Positions 25,622 to 36,646 of a DNA stretch of 64,000 nucleotides are shown in pieces. Each line of letters opens with the position of its first letter. The stretch's first letter is position 1. The stretch comes from Brevibacterium sp. XM4083 (lineage in GTDB: Bacteria; Actinomycetota; Actinomycetes; Actinomycetales; Brevibacteriaceae). Below the pieces are notes generated by a model. That model saw only the letters and a list, made by a program, of their open reading frames with translations. It was not told the origin of the DNA and did no database searches. The DNA lies in NCBI RefSeq assembly GCF_006489205.2, contig NZ_VFYR02000001.1:1148555-1212554 (forward strand), given 5' to 3'. The translations under genes were made by a program, and so were the position numbers.

Positions 25622-27393
25622 ACCAGATAGTCCGCCTCACCACCGCCATCCTGTTCACGATCACCGGCGTGATCCTGACTGTGCTGGTGGCCTCTGCCAT
25701 GTCCGTCGTCGGCACCGACGAGGTCACCGAGACCCCGGCCTTCGAAGTCTCCGACGGGTCCTACGCCGTCGTCCTCGACGAAGCGATCGTGCCGTTCTCC
25801 GGCACGAACGTCACCATCGAGGCGACGAACGCCGACGGCAAGGAGCTCTTCCTCGGCACCGCGAACGGCGTCGACACCGCGAGCTACCTTGACGGGGTCT
25901 CCCAGGTCCAGATCAGCGACGTCGACTTCCCCAACGAGGCGACCCATCGTTCGATCCCCGGTGACCCGGCGCCCGCCGCGGACATCGCCGGTCGGGACTG
26001 GTGGACATCGGCGGAGACCGGGGCGACCGTGTCGAAGACCTTCGACCTCGACGCCGACCCGCAGGTCCTCGTCATCGCGCCGGCGACGGCGGGGGAGAAC
26101 CTCGACGGGACGACCGTGCAGCTGAAGATGCGCGTGGCCGGTGTGCTCGCGCTCAGCCTCATCGGCCTGGCCGCCGCGATCATCGCCTTCGGCTTCGCCG
26201 CCTACTTCTTCCTCCGCTGGTGGAACGGTCGGATCCGCCCGCGCAAGCAGTCCGGCAAGCTCAAGGAGCGCCGCCCCAGCACCGAGGCGCCCCGCCGGAA
26301 GTCCCGGAAGTCCGCCTCGACGACCGGGCAGGAGCCCGCCGACGGCGCCCCGACCGGCAACGGGGACCCGACCGGGAAACCGACCGGGGAGCCGGCGAAA
26401 CCTGCGGCCCCGCCTCGGCGCCGGAACACCCGGGTGCGTGCAGCCACCGGCATCACGCTGGCTTCGGGACTGGCGCTGACCGGCTGCGGTGCGCTGCCCA
26501 TCGCCCAGCCCGACACCCCGCAGGTCACCCCGTACGAGCGCACTGCTGTCCGCCCGGGCGAGGCCGGGGAGTTCATGACCGCGTACACGGAGTCGCTCGA
26601 CAAGATCCTCGCCGACAAGGGTGAGGGACTCGAAACGATCCAGGGCGCCCCGCTCATCGACCGGACCCGCGCGCAGATCCAGATCGCGGACAAGACGAAG
26701 CAGAACCTGCGCGCCCCGAACTTCACCGAGGTCGTCGCCGGCGGACCCGCCTTCACCGACTACCCGATGTGGTTCTACGCCCTCGGCACGACGGGCGGGG
26801 ACGAGAAGCTCACGCAGGTGCAGCTGGCCACCCGCGAATCCGCCTCGGTGCAGCCGCTCGTGCGCACCGCGGTCTTCATTCCCGCCGATCAGGCCCCGAC
26901 CCTGCTCGCCGACGGCAGCGGAGCGGTCGAACCTGCCCCGCAGAAGTTCACCGAGGAGATGGCGACCGCAGCCGATCAGATCTCGACGTTCCTCAAGGAC
27001 GGCAAGGTCGACGGCGGCATCGTCTCCGGACTCGACCAGGGCGGCTTCAAGTCGTTCCAGGACTACGTCGGCGGTCTGCGCAACGAAGACTCCGGCTTCG
27101 ACGACGTCACCGTCGAATGCACTCCGTACCAGGACCTCGACTTCGGGTCGATGACGCTGACGACGGAGAACGGCGCGCTCGGCATGGGCGAGATCCGCTG
27201 CACGCTGACGATCAAGGTGCCCGAGGACTACTCGGTCGACCTCGGTGACACGATCGAGGCCGTGAAGACGAACGACAAGGACGGCAACACCGTCAAGGTC
27301 GACACCGCCCAGCCCTACGTCCTGCTCAAGGACGGGGAGACGATCACCGCCCTCAACACCGACTGGGACATCCTCTCCTCACGGATCGAGTGA
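25618..27393 (+). CDS. Second membrane-lipoprotein fusion, CTG start likely
   Basis: The first canonical start (GTG 25669) would delete half of the N-terminal helix. In frame, CTG 25618 has GAGGG 7 bases upstream and overlaps the YbbN stop (CTGA). It gives the N-terminus NQIVRLTTAILFTITGVILT. The layout copies the 23035 gene: helix 1, exterior domain, helix 2 (about 174-200), basic Pro-rich linker, internal signal with lipobox LTGC (Cys about 290), and a large exterior domain. A GTG at 26431 could start a separate lipoprotein but has no clear ribosome-binding site. Confidence 0.7.
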   Translation: MNQIVRLTTAILFTITGVILTVLVASAMSVVGTDEVTETPAFEVSDGSYAVVLDEAIVPFSGTNVTIEATNADGKELFLGTANGVDTASYLDGVSQVQISDVDFPNEATHRSIPGDPAPAADIAGRDWWTSAETGATVSKTFDLDADPQVLVIAPATAGENLDGTTVQLKMRVAGVLALSLIGLAAAIIAFGFAAYFFLRWWNGRIRPRKQSGKLKERRPSTEAPRRKSRKSASTTGQEPADGAPTGNGDPTGKPTGEPAKPAAPPRRRNTRVRAATGITLASGLALTGCGALPIAQPDTPQVTPYERTAVRPGEAGEFMTAYTESLDKILADKGEGLETIQGAPLIDRTRAQIQIADKTKQNLRAPNFTEVVAGGPAFTDYPMWFYALGTTGGDEKLTQVQLATRESASVQPLVRTAVFIPADQAPTLLADGSGAVEPAPQKFTEEMATAADQISTFLKDGKVDGGIVSGLDQGGFKSFQDYVGGLRNEDSGFDDVTVECTPYQDLDFGSMTLTTENGALGMGEIRCTLTIKVPEDYSVDLGDTIEAVKTNDKDGNTVKVDTAQPYVLLKDGETITALNTDWDILSSRIE

Positions 27394-27398
27394 GGAGG

Positions 27399-27848
27399 TC
27401 ACGCCGGGTTCGTCTGCTCCTGGCGCACCCGCCGGCCCACCCGCAGCAGCCACCACAGGCCGATGAGGGGAAGCACGAGCGGGATGAAGCCGTAGCCTGA
27501 GCCGAAGTTCGACCACACCGAGGGCTTCGCGAAGTCCTCGGGATGCGTGAAGCTGAGGATGCCGACGATGATGACGCCGACGAACTCGGTCAGGCACGCG
27601 GCGATCGCGATGCGGTGCGTGACCCGGTTGCCGATGACGAAGCACACCGTCGCGAGGATGTAGATGGCGGCGGCGATGACCGAGAGCGTGTAGGCGACCG
27701 GGGCGACGTCGAATTCGCGGATGACCTGGTAGCCGGCCCGCGCGGTCGCCGACAGTGCGAAGATCCCGTAGACCGCGGTGAGGGCCCGACCGGGGCCCGA
27801 ATGCATCGCCGAGTACGGTGAGCGCGGTGCCGTGGCACGTCTGTTCAC
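27399..27848 (-). CDS. Four-helix integral membrane protein
   Basis: 149 aa from GTG 27848, overlapping the stop of the preceding gene (GTGA). The helices are LTAVYGIFALSA, YTLSVIAAAIYILATVCFVI, IAACLTEFVGVIIVGILSF and FIPLVLPLIGLWWLLRVG, ending in a basic tail. It resembles the small actinobacterial integral membrane proteins found near the cysteine desulfurase gene. No functional motif is seen. Longer frames read against other genes and were rejected. Confidence 0.7.
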   Translation of the reverse strand: MNRRATAPRSPYSAMHSGPGRALTAVYGIFALSATARAGYQVIREFDVAPVAYTLSVIAAAIYILATVCFVIGNRVTHRIAIAACLTEFVGVIIVGILSFTHPEDFAKPSVWSNFGSGYGFIPLVLPLIGLWWLLRVGRRVRQEQTNPA

Positions 27849-28195
27849 AGCCAAATCTGGTCCATTCTCTCGATCATGATGATCACCGTCAGTCCGGCGG
27901 CGGCGAGCACGCCGGGACCCCACCTGCTCAGCTCCGCGAACGCCCAGAACCCGGCGAGCGCGATGACGAGGATCGCGGTGATGACATAGCCGAAGTAGAG
28001 GAGCGGGTCGACGCCGTCGGTGCCCCCGAAGGTCGCGATCGAGATGACGAGCTCGACGATGAGGAGGAGCAGCAGGAGCGCGGAGCAGCCGAGCAGCAGC
28101 GGGCCGGCAGGTCGATTGCGGATCGTCTCGACGATCGCCCACACGGTGAGCACGGCGGCGACGGCATAGAGCACGAGCGTGAAAACGGTGAACAC
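27845..28195 (-). CDS. Small integral membrane protein
   Basis: 116 aa from GTG 28195, 7 bases after TAAACT on the minus strand (leaderless). About three or four helices fill the sequence (VFTVFTLVLYAVAAVLTVWA, LLLGCSALLLLLLIVELVIS, YFGYVITAILVIALAGFWAF, GVLAAAGLTVIIMIERM). It is coupled to the four-helix protein after it. Function unknown. Confidence 0.7.
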   Translation of the reverse strand: MFTVFTLVLYAVAAVLTVWAIVETIRNRPAGPLLLGCSALLLLLLIVELVISIATFGGTDGVDPLLYFGYVITAILVIALAGFWAFAELSRWGPGVLAAAGLTVIIMIERMDQIWL

Positions 28196-28333
28196 CCGGA
28201 CAAGTTTAGTCCGCAGGGCCCCGCGGCGAAGACCGCTCCGACCGGCGGAACCGGGTGAGATCGGGCACGGCGGCGGGTGAGATCGGGCACGGAACCTGGC
28301 CGGGGCCGGGCCCGAGCGCCTAAAATACTCGAC

Positions 28334-29563
28334 GTGCCGATCTATCTTGACCATGCCGCGACTTCGCCGATGCCCCAGGCGGTGCTCGACGTCTACACGA
28401 CCGAGCTGAGCCGCCGGGCCAATCCGTCGTCGCTGCACGCGGTCGGTCAGGCCGGCCGGATGCGGCTGGAGACGGCCCGCGACGACATCGCCCGGGCACT
28501 CGGGGCGACGAGCTCCTCCGAGGTCGTCTTCACCTCCGGCGGCACGGAGGCCGACAACCTCGCCGTCAAGGGCCTCTACCTCTCCCGCAACAACGGCAGC
28601 TTCGCCGAACCCTCCCGACCCCTCGTCCTCACCTCGGCGATCGAGCACCATGCGATCCTCGACTCCGTCGACTGGCTCGAGTCCCAGGGCGCGGAGATCG
28701 TCCTCCTCGACGTCGACGAGACCGGCCGGATCGACCTGCCCGCCGCCGAGGCGGCACTGCGGCGCGACCCCGACCGGACCGCGCTGCTGTCGGTCATGGC
28801 CGCGAACAACGAGATCGGCACGATCCAGCCGCTGGCCGAACTCGGGCGCCTCGCCCGCGACCTCGGCATCCCGTTCCACATCGACGCCGTCCAGGCGCTC
28901 GGACAGATCCCGCTCGACTTCGCCGAACTGGAAGCCACGGCGATGACGATCACCGCGCACAAGATCGGCGGTCCCGTCGGCATCGGCGCCCTCCTCCTCG
29001 ACCGCGCCGCCTCGCCCACCCCGATCCTCCACGGCGGCGGTCAGGAGCGCAGCGTGCGCTCGGGCACCCTCGACGTCGCCGGCGCGGTCGCCTTCGCCGC
29101 GGCCGTCGACCTCGCGACCTCCGACCTCGATTCGCGGGCCGCGAAGTTCTCCGACCTCCGCGACCGCCTCATCGCCGGCGTCGAGGCGACGATCGAGGGC
29201 GCGAGACTGTCGGGCCCGCGCGGGACCGGCCGTCTGCCCGGCAACGCCCACTTCACGTTCGCCGGCTGCGAGGGCGACTCCCTGCTCTTCGGCCTCGACG
29301 CCCGCGGGATCGCGACGTCGACGGGATCGGCGTGCTCGGCCGGCGTCTCCCGCCCCTCCCATGTCCTCCTCGCCGCGGGCATGAGCGAGGACGTCGCCCG
29401 CTCCGCGCAGCGCTTCACCGTCGGCCACGACACCGCCGCCTCCGACATCGACGCGCTCCTCGAGGCGCTGCCCGCCGTCGTCGACCAGGCCCGCCGGGCC
29501 GGCATGGTCTCGGCAACGCCGCGCTGGCGGCAGACGGCACACGAGAGTCAGGAGAGCGCATGA
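28334..29563 (+). CDS. Cysteine desulfurase (IscS/NifS type)
   Basis: 409 aa from GTG 28334, 7 bases after TAAAAT (leaderless). [11 protein letters not shown] is the family start. The PLP Lys210 is in [10 protein letters not shown], the His is in IEHHAIL, and the sulfur-carrying Cys334 is in [16 protein letters not shown]. It makes a persulfide from cysteine for 2-thiouridine tRNA modification and Fe-S clusters. The stop overlaps the ATG of mnmA (ATGA), so tRNA thiolation is its evident partner pathway. This order is conserved in Actinobacteria. Confidence 0.93.
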   Translation: MPIYLDHAATSPMPQAVLDVYTTELSRRANPSSLHAVGQAGRMRLETARDDIARALGATSSSEVVFTSGGTEADNLAVKGLYLSRNNGSFAEPSRPLVLTSAIEHHAILDSVDWLESQGAEIVLLDVDETGRIDLPAAEAALRRDPDRTALLSVMAANNEIGTIQPLAELGRLARDLGIPFHIDAVQALGQIPLDFAELEATAMTITAHKIGGPVGIGALLLDRAASPTPILHGGGQERSVRSGTLDVAGAVAFAAAVDLATSDLDSRAAKFSDLRDRLIAGVEATIEGARLSGPRGTGRLPGNAHFTFAGCEGDSLLFGLDARGIATSTGSACSAGVSRPSHVLLAAGMSEDVARSAQRFTVGHDTAASDIDALLEALPAVVDQARRAGMVSATPRWRQTAHESQESA

Positions 29564-30735
29564 AGGTCCTCGTCGCGATGTCCGGCGGAGTCGACTCCGC
29601 CGTCGCCGCCGCCCGCGCCGTCGACGCCGGCCATGAAGTCGTCGGCGTCCACCTCGCCCTGTCCCGGATGCCCGGCACCCTGCGCACCGGGTCGCGGGGC
29701 TGCTGCACGATCGAGGACTCCCGCGATGCCCACCGGGTGGCGGGCATGCTCGGCATCCCCTTCTACGTGTGGGACTTCTCCGAGCGGTTCAAGGAGGACA
29801 TCGTCGATGACTTCATCGCCGAGTACGCCGCCGGCCGCACCCCGAATCCGTGCATGCGCTGCAACGAGCGCATCAAGTTCGCCGCCCTCCTCGATCGGGC
29901 GCTCGCCCTCGGCTTCGACCAGATCGCGACCGGGCACTACGCCGAGGTGGTCCGCGACGCCGACGGCCGCCCCGAGCTCCACCGCGGCGAGGACCTCGCA
30001 AAGGATCAGTCCTACGTCCTCGGCGTCCTCACCGGCGAGCAGCTCGAGCACTGCTACTTCCCGATCGGGGCGACCGCCTCGAAGGCCGAGGTCCGCGCCG
30101 AGGCGGCCGAGCGCGGCTTCTCGGTGGCGAACAAACCCGACTCCTACGACATCTGCTTCATCCCCGACGGCGACACGAAGGCCTGGCTGGCCGACAAGAT
30201 CCCGATGCGCCCGGGTCTCATCAAGGACGCCGAAGGCGAAGTCCTCGGCGAGCACGACGGCGCGATGACCTTCACCATCGGCCAGCGCAAGGGACTCGGC
30301 ATCGAGAAGCCCGCGGGCGACGGCAAGCCGCGCTTCGTCACCGGTCTCGACCCCGCCTCGAACACCGTGACCGTCGGCTCCCGCGCCGACCTCGGCGTCT
30401 CCCATCTCACCGGCATCCGCACCTCGTGGGCCGGGCCCGCGCCCGCCGACATCGGCACCTCACCGGAGACGGGGATCGATTGCGAGGTCCAGATCCGCGC
30501 CCACTCCGACCCCGTGCCCGCCCGGGCATGGCTCGGGGACGTCGTCACCGAGGCGCCCGACCACGAAGCCGCGGTGCCGGCGGCCCGGCCCGCCGGCCAG
30601 CTCCTCCACGTCGACGTCGCCGAGGAGCTCTCCGGCGTCGCCCCGGGACAGACGATGGTCGTCTACCGCGGCACCCGCGTCCTCGGTCAGGCCACGATCG
30701 ACGTCACCGGCAGGGACCGCCTCGGCGCGCGGTGA
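29560..30735 (+). CDS. mnmA: tRNA-specific 2-thiouridylase
   Basis: 391 aa from ATG 29560, inside the cysteine desulfurase stop. The PP-loop SGGVDS (8-13) binds ATP. The catalytic pair Cys101 (NPCMRC) and Cys199 (SYDICFIPD) is present, and the C-terminal barrel follows. It thiolates U34 of tRNAs for Lys, Glu and Gln using sulfur passed from the desulfurase. Length is usual for the family. Confidence 0.95.
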   Translation: MKVLVAMSGGVDSAVAAARAVDAGHEVVGVHLALSRMPGTLRTGSRGCCTIEDSRDAHRVAGMLGIPFYVWDFSERFKEDIVDDFIAEYAAGRTPNPCMRCNERIKFAALLDRALALGFDQIATGHYAEVVRDADGRPELHRGEDLAKDQSYVLGVLTGEQLEHCYFPIGATASKAEVRAEAAERGFSVANKPDSYDICFIPDGDTKAWLADKIPMRPGLIKDAEGEVLGEHDGAMTFTIGQRKGLGIEKPAGDGKPRFVTGLDPASNTVTVGSRADLGVSHLTGIRTSWAGPAPADIGTSPETGIDCEVQIRAHSDPVPARAWLGDVVTEAPDHEAAVPAARPAGQLLHVDVAEELSGVAPGQTMVVYRGTRVLGQATIDVTGRDRLGAR

Positions 30736-30772
30736 TGAGCACCGGTGATGAGCACCGGTGATGCGCACCGGT
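30734..30772 (+). repeat. Three tandem 13-bp repeats
   Basis: GATGAGCACCGGT occurs twice (30734-30746, 30747-30759), followed by GATGCGCACCGGT (30760-30772). The first copy overlaps the mnmA stop. The block ends 20 bases before the -10 box of the next gene. Confidence 0.85.
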
Positions 30773-30804
30773 GACGGGCCCGCCGGGGGCGGTAGCCTGG
30801 GGGA

Positions 30805-32814
30805 ATGAAGGAATCGCCCCAGGACGTCGTCACCGCGCCGTACGGCACGTGGTCCTCGCCGCTGAGCGCAGCGGAGGTCGCCACCGGGGCAGCCCCGATC
30901 TTCGAAGCCGCCTTCCGCGGTGAGCACGTCTACTATTCGGCGAAGTTCCCCACCGAGAACTCCCGGACAGGTCTGGTCCGCACCTCCCTGCCGCATCCGG
31001 GTTCGGGGGAGCGGATCCTGCCGGAGCCGTTCAACATCCGCTCGGCCGTCCACGAATACGGCGGCGGAGCATGGGCGCTCGACCCCGACAGCGAGATCGT
31101 CTACTTCGTCAACGCCGCCGATCAGCGCGTCTGGCAGCTCATCCCCGGCCGCTCGCCGCATGCGCTCACACCGGAGACCTCGGGTCTCATCCGCTACGGC
31201 GACCTCCACATGACCCCGTGGGGGCTGCTCTGCGTGCGCGAGGACTGCCGCTCGACGGTGCGGCGGCGCTCGATCGTGCTCATCACCCGCTTCGGGACGA
31301 TGCGGGAGCTCGCGACGCAGGCGCACTTCATGGCCTGGCCGCGGATCTCCGCCGACGGCCGACTCCTCACGTTCATCGGGTGGGAGCACCCGCACATGCC
31401 GTGGGACGAGACGAGCCTGTGGGTCATCGACCTCGGCGCCGGGGGAGACCCGTCCGTCGCCGCAGTCCTCCACGGCGACGAGGTCGCCCTCCTCCAACCG
31501 GAGTTCAGCGGACCGGCGACGCTGCGGCTGTGCTCGGATCATCAGGGGCACTGGGCGCTCTACGAACTCGACCTCGGTGATGTGGTGGGCTCTGGGGCCG
31601 GTGCTGCGTCGTCGGCCGCCGAGGCGGTCGACCTCAGTCTGACCGACCTCCGTCCCGTCCTCGACACGGGAACCGAGATCGGCGGACCGCTGTGGCAGCT
31701 CGGGGCGCTGTGGCACCTCGGCGACGGTCACGAGGTGTGGGCGCACGCGCAGTCGGACATGGCCGCCCTCGTGCGGGCGCGCGACACCGCCGCCACCGTT
31801 GCCACCGCCACTCTCACCGGGGAGGCCACCGCCGCCTCGGCGCTCGTCGTCGAGGAGATCGCGACGCTCGGGAGCATCGAACTCCACGATCTCGGTCGCA
31901 CTCACGTCCTGCTCACCGCGAAGTCCCCGGACTGCCCGGGCGCGCTCATCGCCGTCGACCGGGCGACCGGGACGTTCACGGAGATCGCAACGGAGCGCCT
32001 CGACGCTCACGCCGACTACTACGCGCACCCGCACACGACGGTCCTCGGCGGAGTCCCCGTCGTCCTCCACCCGCCCCACAATCCCCGCTTCATCGCCCTC
32101 GGCCGGGAGCGCCCGCCCTACGTCGTCATCGCCCACGGCGGACCGACCGGGCAGGCGACGGCGGACATGTCGGCGCGGATGAGCTTCTTCGCCTCCCGCG
32201 GCATCGGTGTCATGGAGGTCAACTACGGCGGGTCGACGGGCTTCGGCCGGGCCTGGCGCGAGCGCCTGCGCGGACAGTGGGGGATCGTCGACGTCGCCGA
32301 CATCGTCGCAGCCGTTCAGGGCCTCATCGCTGCCGGTCTCGCCGACCCGCTGCGGATCGCGATCTCCGGCGGCTCGGCGGGAGGCTGGACGGCGCTGTCG
32401 GCGCTCATCAGCTCCGACGTCTTCGCGTGCGGCACCTCGTACTTCGGGGTCACCGACCTCATGCGGTTCGTCGTCGACACCCACGACTTCGAGAGGCACT
32501 ACGTCGACGGTCTCGTCGGCCCCTGGCCCGAGGCGCAGGATGCGCTCTTCTCCCGTTCGCCGATCCACCGCACGAGCGACATCAGGGTGCCCGTGGCGAT
32601 CATGCAGGGCGACCGCGACCCGATCGTCCCGCCCAATCAGGCGCAGGAGTTCGTCGACATGCTCCGGTTGGCCGGAGTGGAGTACATTTACCGTCTGTAC
32701 AAGGGCGAATCCCACGGCTTCGTCCGCACCGAGACCATCATCGATTCCCTGGAAAGCGAGTTCGGATTCTATGTCGACGTCTTCGGAATCCCCCGCAGCC
32801 GCAGGCACCGCTGA
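30805..32814 (+). CDS. S9-family prolyl-oligopeptidase-like peptidase
   Basis: 669 aa. An N-terminal beta-propeller (about 1-400) is followed by an alpha/beta hydrolase domain. The nucleophile Ser524 is in SGGSAGG, the Asp in MQGDRDPIVP and the His in KGESHGF; HGGPTGQ is the oxyanion region. It is cytoplasmic (no signal peptide) and probably an acylaminoacyl- or dipeptidyl-type peptidase. TAGCCT lies 6 bases before the ATG (leaderless). Its 3' end overlaps the MetE-fold gene by 44 bases. Confidence 0.88.
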   Translation: MKESPQDVVTAPYGTWSSPLSAAEVATGAAPIFEAAFRGEHVYYSAKFPTENSRTGLVRTSLPHPGSGERILPEPFNIRSAVHEYGGGAWALDPDSEIVYFVNAADQRVWQLIPGRSPHALTPETSGLIRYGDLHMTPWGLLCVREDCRSTVRRRSIVLITRFGTMRELATQAHFMAWPRISADGRLLTFIGWEHPHMPWDETSLWVIDLGAGGDPSVAAVLHGDEVALLQPEFSGPATLRLCSDHQGHWALYELDLGDVVGSGAGAASSAAEAVDLSLTDLRPVLDTGTEIGGPLWQLGALWHLGDGHEVWAHAQSDMAALVRARDTAATVATATLTGEATAASALVVEEIATLGSIELHDLGRTHVLLTAKSPDCPGALIAVDRATGTFTEIATERLDAHADYYAHPHTTVLGGVPVVLHPPHNPRFIALGRERPPYVVIAHGGPTGQATADMSARMSFFASRGIGVMEVNYGGSTGFGRAWRERLRGQWGIVDVADIVAAVQGLIAAGLADPLRIAISGGSAGGWTALSALISSDVFACGTSYFGVTDLMRFVVDTHDFERHYVDGLVGPWPEAQDALFSRSPIHRTSDIRVPVAIMQGDRDPIVPPNQAQEFVDMLRLAGVEYIYRLYKGESHGFVRTETIIDSLESEFGFYVDVFGIPRSRRHR

Positions 32815-33910
32815 GACGCAGTCCCTGACCCCGTCGGCGACGACGACGTCGGTGTGGATTCCCGGTGGGGACAGCCTCGGCGCCTCCGACTCGGGCGCCG
32901 CGCCCCGTCCCGGTGACGTCTCCCGGCGGGCCGCCTCGGCGGGCTTCGACATCCTCGCCTCAGGCCTGCCTCCCGTCCCGCTCATCGCCCACCCCTCCGG
33001 TGACCGGTGGGGCGCCGACGCGATCGGCCGGGCCGTCGGCCTGCTCACCGACCTCCACGTCGACCGCGCGTCCTATGGGTGGCGGCTGACGGCCGCGGCG
33101 GGACGGGACGAACGGCTCGAGACCTCCGGACTCGGCGAAGCCCTCGACGCCGTCGCCGAATACGGCGAGGGCTTCCCCGGTGCTGTGCAGGTCTCCCTGC
33201 CGGGACCCTGGACGCTCGTCACCGCGCTCAGCCTGCCGTCGGGAGGCCGCGTCCTCGGCGACGCCGGAGCGCGACGCGACGTCGTCCAGGCCTACGCCTT
33301 CGGCATCGCCGGCCTCACCGAGAGGCTGCGCAGGCTCGGGCTGCGCACCGTCATCCGCTTCGCCGAGATGCGGCTCGACCCCGTCCTCACCGGCACCTGG
33401 CCCACCGTCTCCGGCTTCGCGAGCCTGCCCGCGATCAGCGAGACCCAGGTGTTCGCGGCGCTGACCTCGACCTTCGGTCACCTGCCGCCGTCCCTGCTCA
33501 GCCTCCCCGACCTCGCGCCCCTGCGGCTGCGCGGCAAGGAGATCCCCGCCGCCGAGGTGGTCGCCTCCACCGGCGCCGGCGCCGTGTCCGTGCCGTTGGC
33601 TAGTCTGAGGGCAGCAGGGTGGGAGCAGCTGGCGATCCTCGCCGAGGCGGGAGTCGGCACGTGGATCCGCCTGCCCGCCGACGCCGGTTCCCAACCCGGT
33701 GACGTGCGGCAGTGGCTCGACCGCATCGCCGAACCGTGGCAGCGGGTCGGCATGGGTGCGGCGAGCCTCGCGGACTTCGGCGTGCTCACGGGAGAGGAGC
33801 TGCCGCTGGGGCACCCGCCGCTGCTCGCTCCGGCGGCGACGCCGGAGCGAGCCGATGAGCCGGCGATGCGGCTGGCGGCGGGACTGCGGCGAGCCCTGAC
33901 GGAGGGATAG
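32771..33910 (+). CDS. MetE-fold protein without cysteine, linked to ligA
   Basis: 379 aa from ATG 32771, within the 3' end of the peptidase gene. It resembles the C-terminal half of cobalamin-independent methionine synthase (VQVSLPGPWTLVTALSLPSG, RTVIRFAEMRLDPVL), as annotated for the gene next to ligA in mycobacteria (Rv3015c). The sequence contains no Cys at all, so the zinc site of real MetE cannot form and methionine synthase activity is unlikely. It sits directly against ligA. Role unknown. Confidence 0.75.
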   Translation: MSTSSESPAAAGTAETQSLTPSATTTSVWIPGGDSLGASDSGAAPRPGDVSRRAASAGFDILASGLPPVPLIAHPSGDRWGADAIGRAVGLLTDLHVDRASYGWRLTAAAGRDERLETSGLGEALDAVAEYGEGFPGAVQVSLPGPWTLVTALSLPSGGRVLGDAGARRDVVQAYAFGIAGLTERLRRLGLRTVIRFAEMRLDPVLTGTWPTVSGFASLPAISETQVFAALTSTFGHLPPSLLSLPDLAPLRLRGKEIPAAEVVASTGAGAVSVPLASLRAAGWEQLAILAEAGVGTWIRLPADAGSQPGDVRQWLDRIAEPWQRVGMGAASLADFGVLTGEELPLGHPPLLAPAATPERADEPAMRLAAGLRRALTEG

Positions 33911-36106
<2,196 letters not shown>

Positions 36107-36135
36107 GACCAGGAACGTCTCAGGCGGAGCGGAGA

Positions 36136-36633
36136 ATGAGGACAGAATGGTTTGGCAGAGTGGGAGCCATGAAGGCATTCCCCCGCTTGATCGCCGGCAC
36201 CGCGGTCGCTCTGGCAGCAGTTCTCACCGCGGCACCTCTGGGAGCGGGTCTCGCCGACTTCGTCCTCAGCCCTGACCACCACACGAAGCGGAGCACCGCG
36301 ACGGCCGGGGCTCCGCAGGAGCAGGGCGAACCGTGGGGCGGGGGACTGCCCGGCAGCGCCGAACGCGGTGAGGGACTCGAGAGACCCGACCCGCTCGCCC
36401 TCGCCCCGCGCACCACCGACGCCACCGTCACGGCCGCGACGTCACCGAACCTCACACTCGCTGCCGGGGCGGGAGGCGAATCGGTCGAAGCGCGGATCAC
36501 CGAACTCGCCGCCGACCTCCAGGCAGGGGTGCGCTCCGGCGAATTCACCCAGGCCGACGCCGACCGCGTCCTCGGCGACATGGCGGGCTACATCCGCGGT
36601 GAGCGAACCTGGCCGGAGCGCGTGAGCGTGTGA
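36136..36633 (+). CDS. Small secreted or membrane-anchored protein
   Basis: 165 aa from ATG 36136 (or 154 aa from ATG 36169; neither has an ideal ribosome-binding site). One hydrophobic N-terminal segment (LIAGTAVALAAVLTAAPLGAGLADFV) is a signal peptide or anchor. A disordered middle and a C-terminal helical pair (VEARITELAADLQAGVRSGE, ADADRVLGDMAGYIRG) follow. I do not recognise it. It stands between ligA and a molybdoenzyme gene that starts 13 bases later, so it may be co-transcribed with the latter. Confidence 0.6.
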   Translation: MRTEWFGRVGAMKAFPRLIAGTAVALAAVLTAAPLGAGLADFVLSPDHHTKRSTATAGAPQEQGEPWGGGLPGSAERGEGLERPDPLALAPRTTDATVTAATSPNLTLAAGAGGESVEARITELAADLQAGVRSGEFTQADADRVLGDMAGYIRGERTWPERVSV

Positions 36634-36646
36634 TAGAGAGGACCCC

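Noticed and set aside
27845..29542. 565-aa minus-strand reading frame
   Set aside because: Only its last 116 residues (from GTG 28195) look like a protein; the rest is antisense to the cysteine desulfurase.
30460..33048. 862-aa minus-strand reading frame
   Set aside because: Lies opposite the S9 peptidase and MetE-fold genes; Arg/Gly/Asp/Val-rich composition typical of antisense frames in high-GC DNA; no motifs.
32771..33910. Functional methionine synthase
   Set aside because: No cysteine in the protein, so the catalytic zinc site cannot form.
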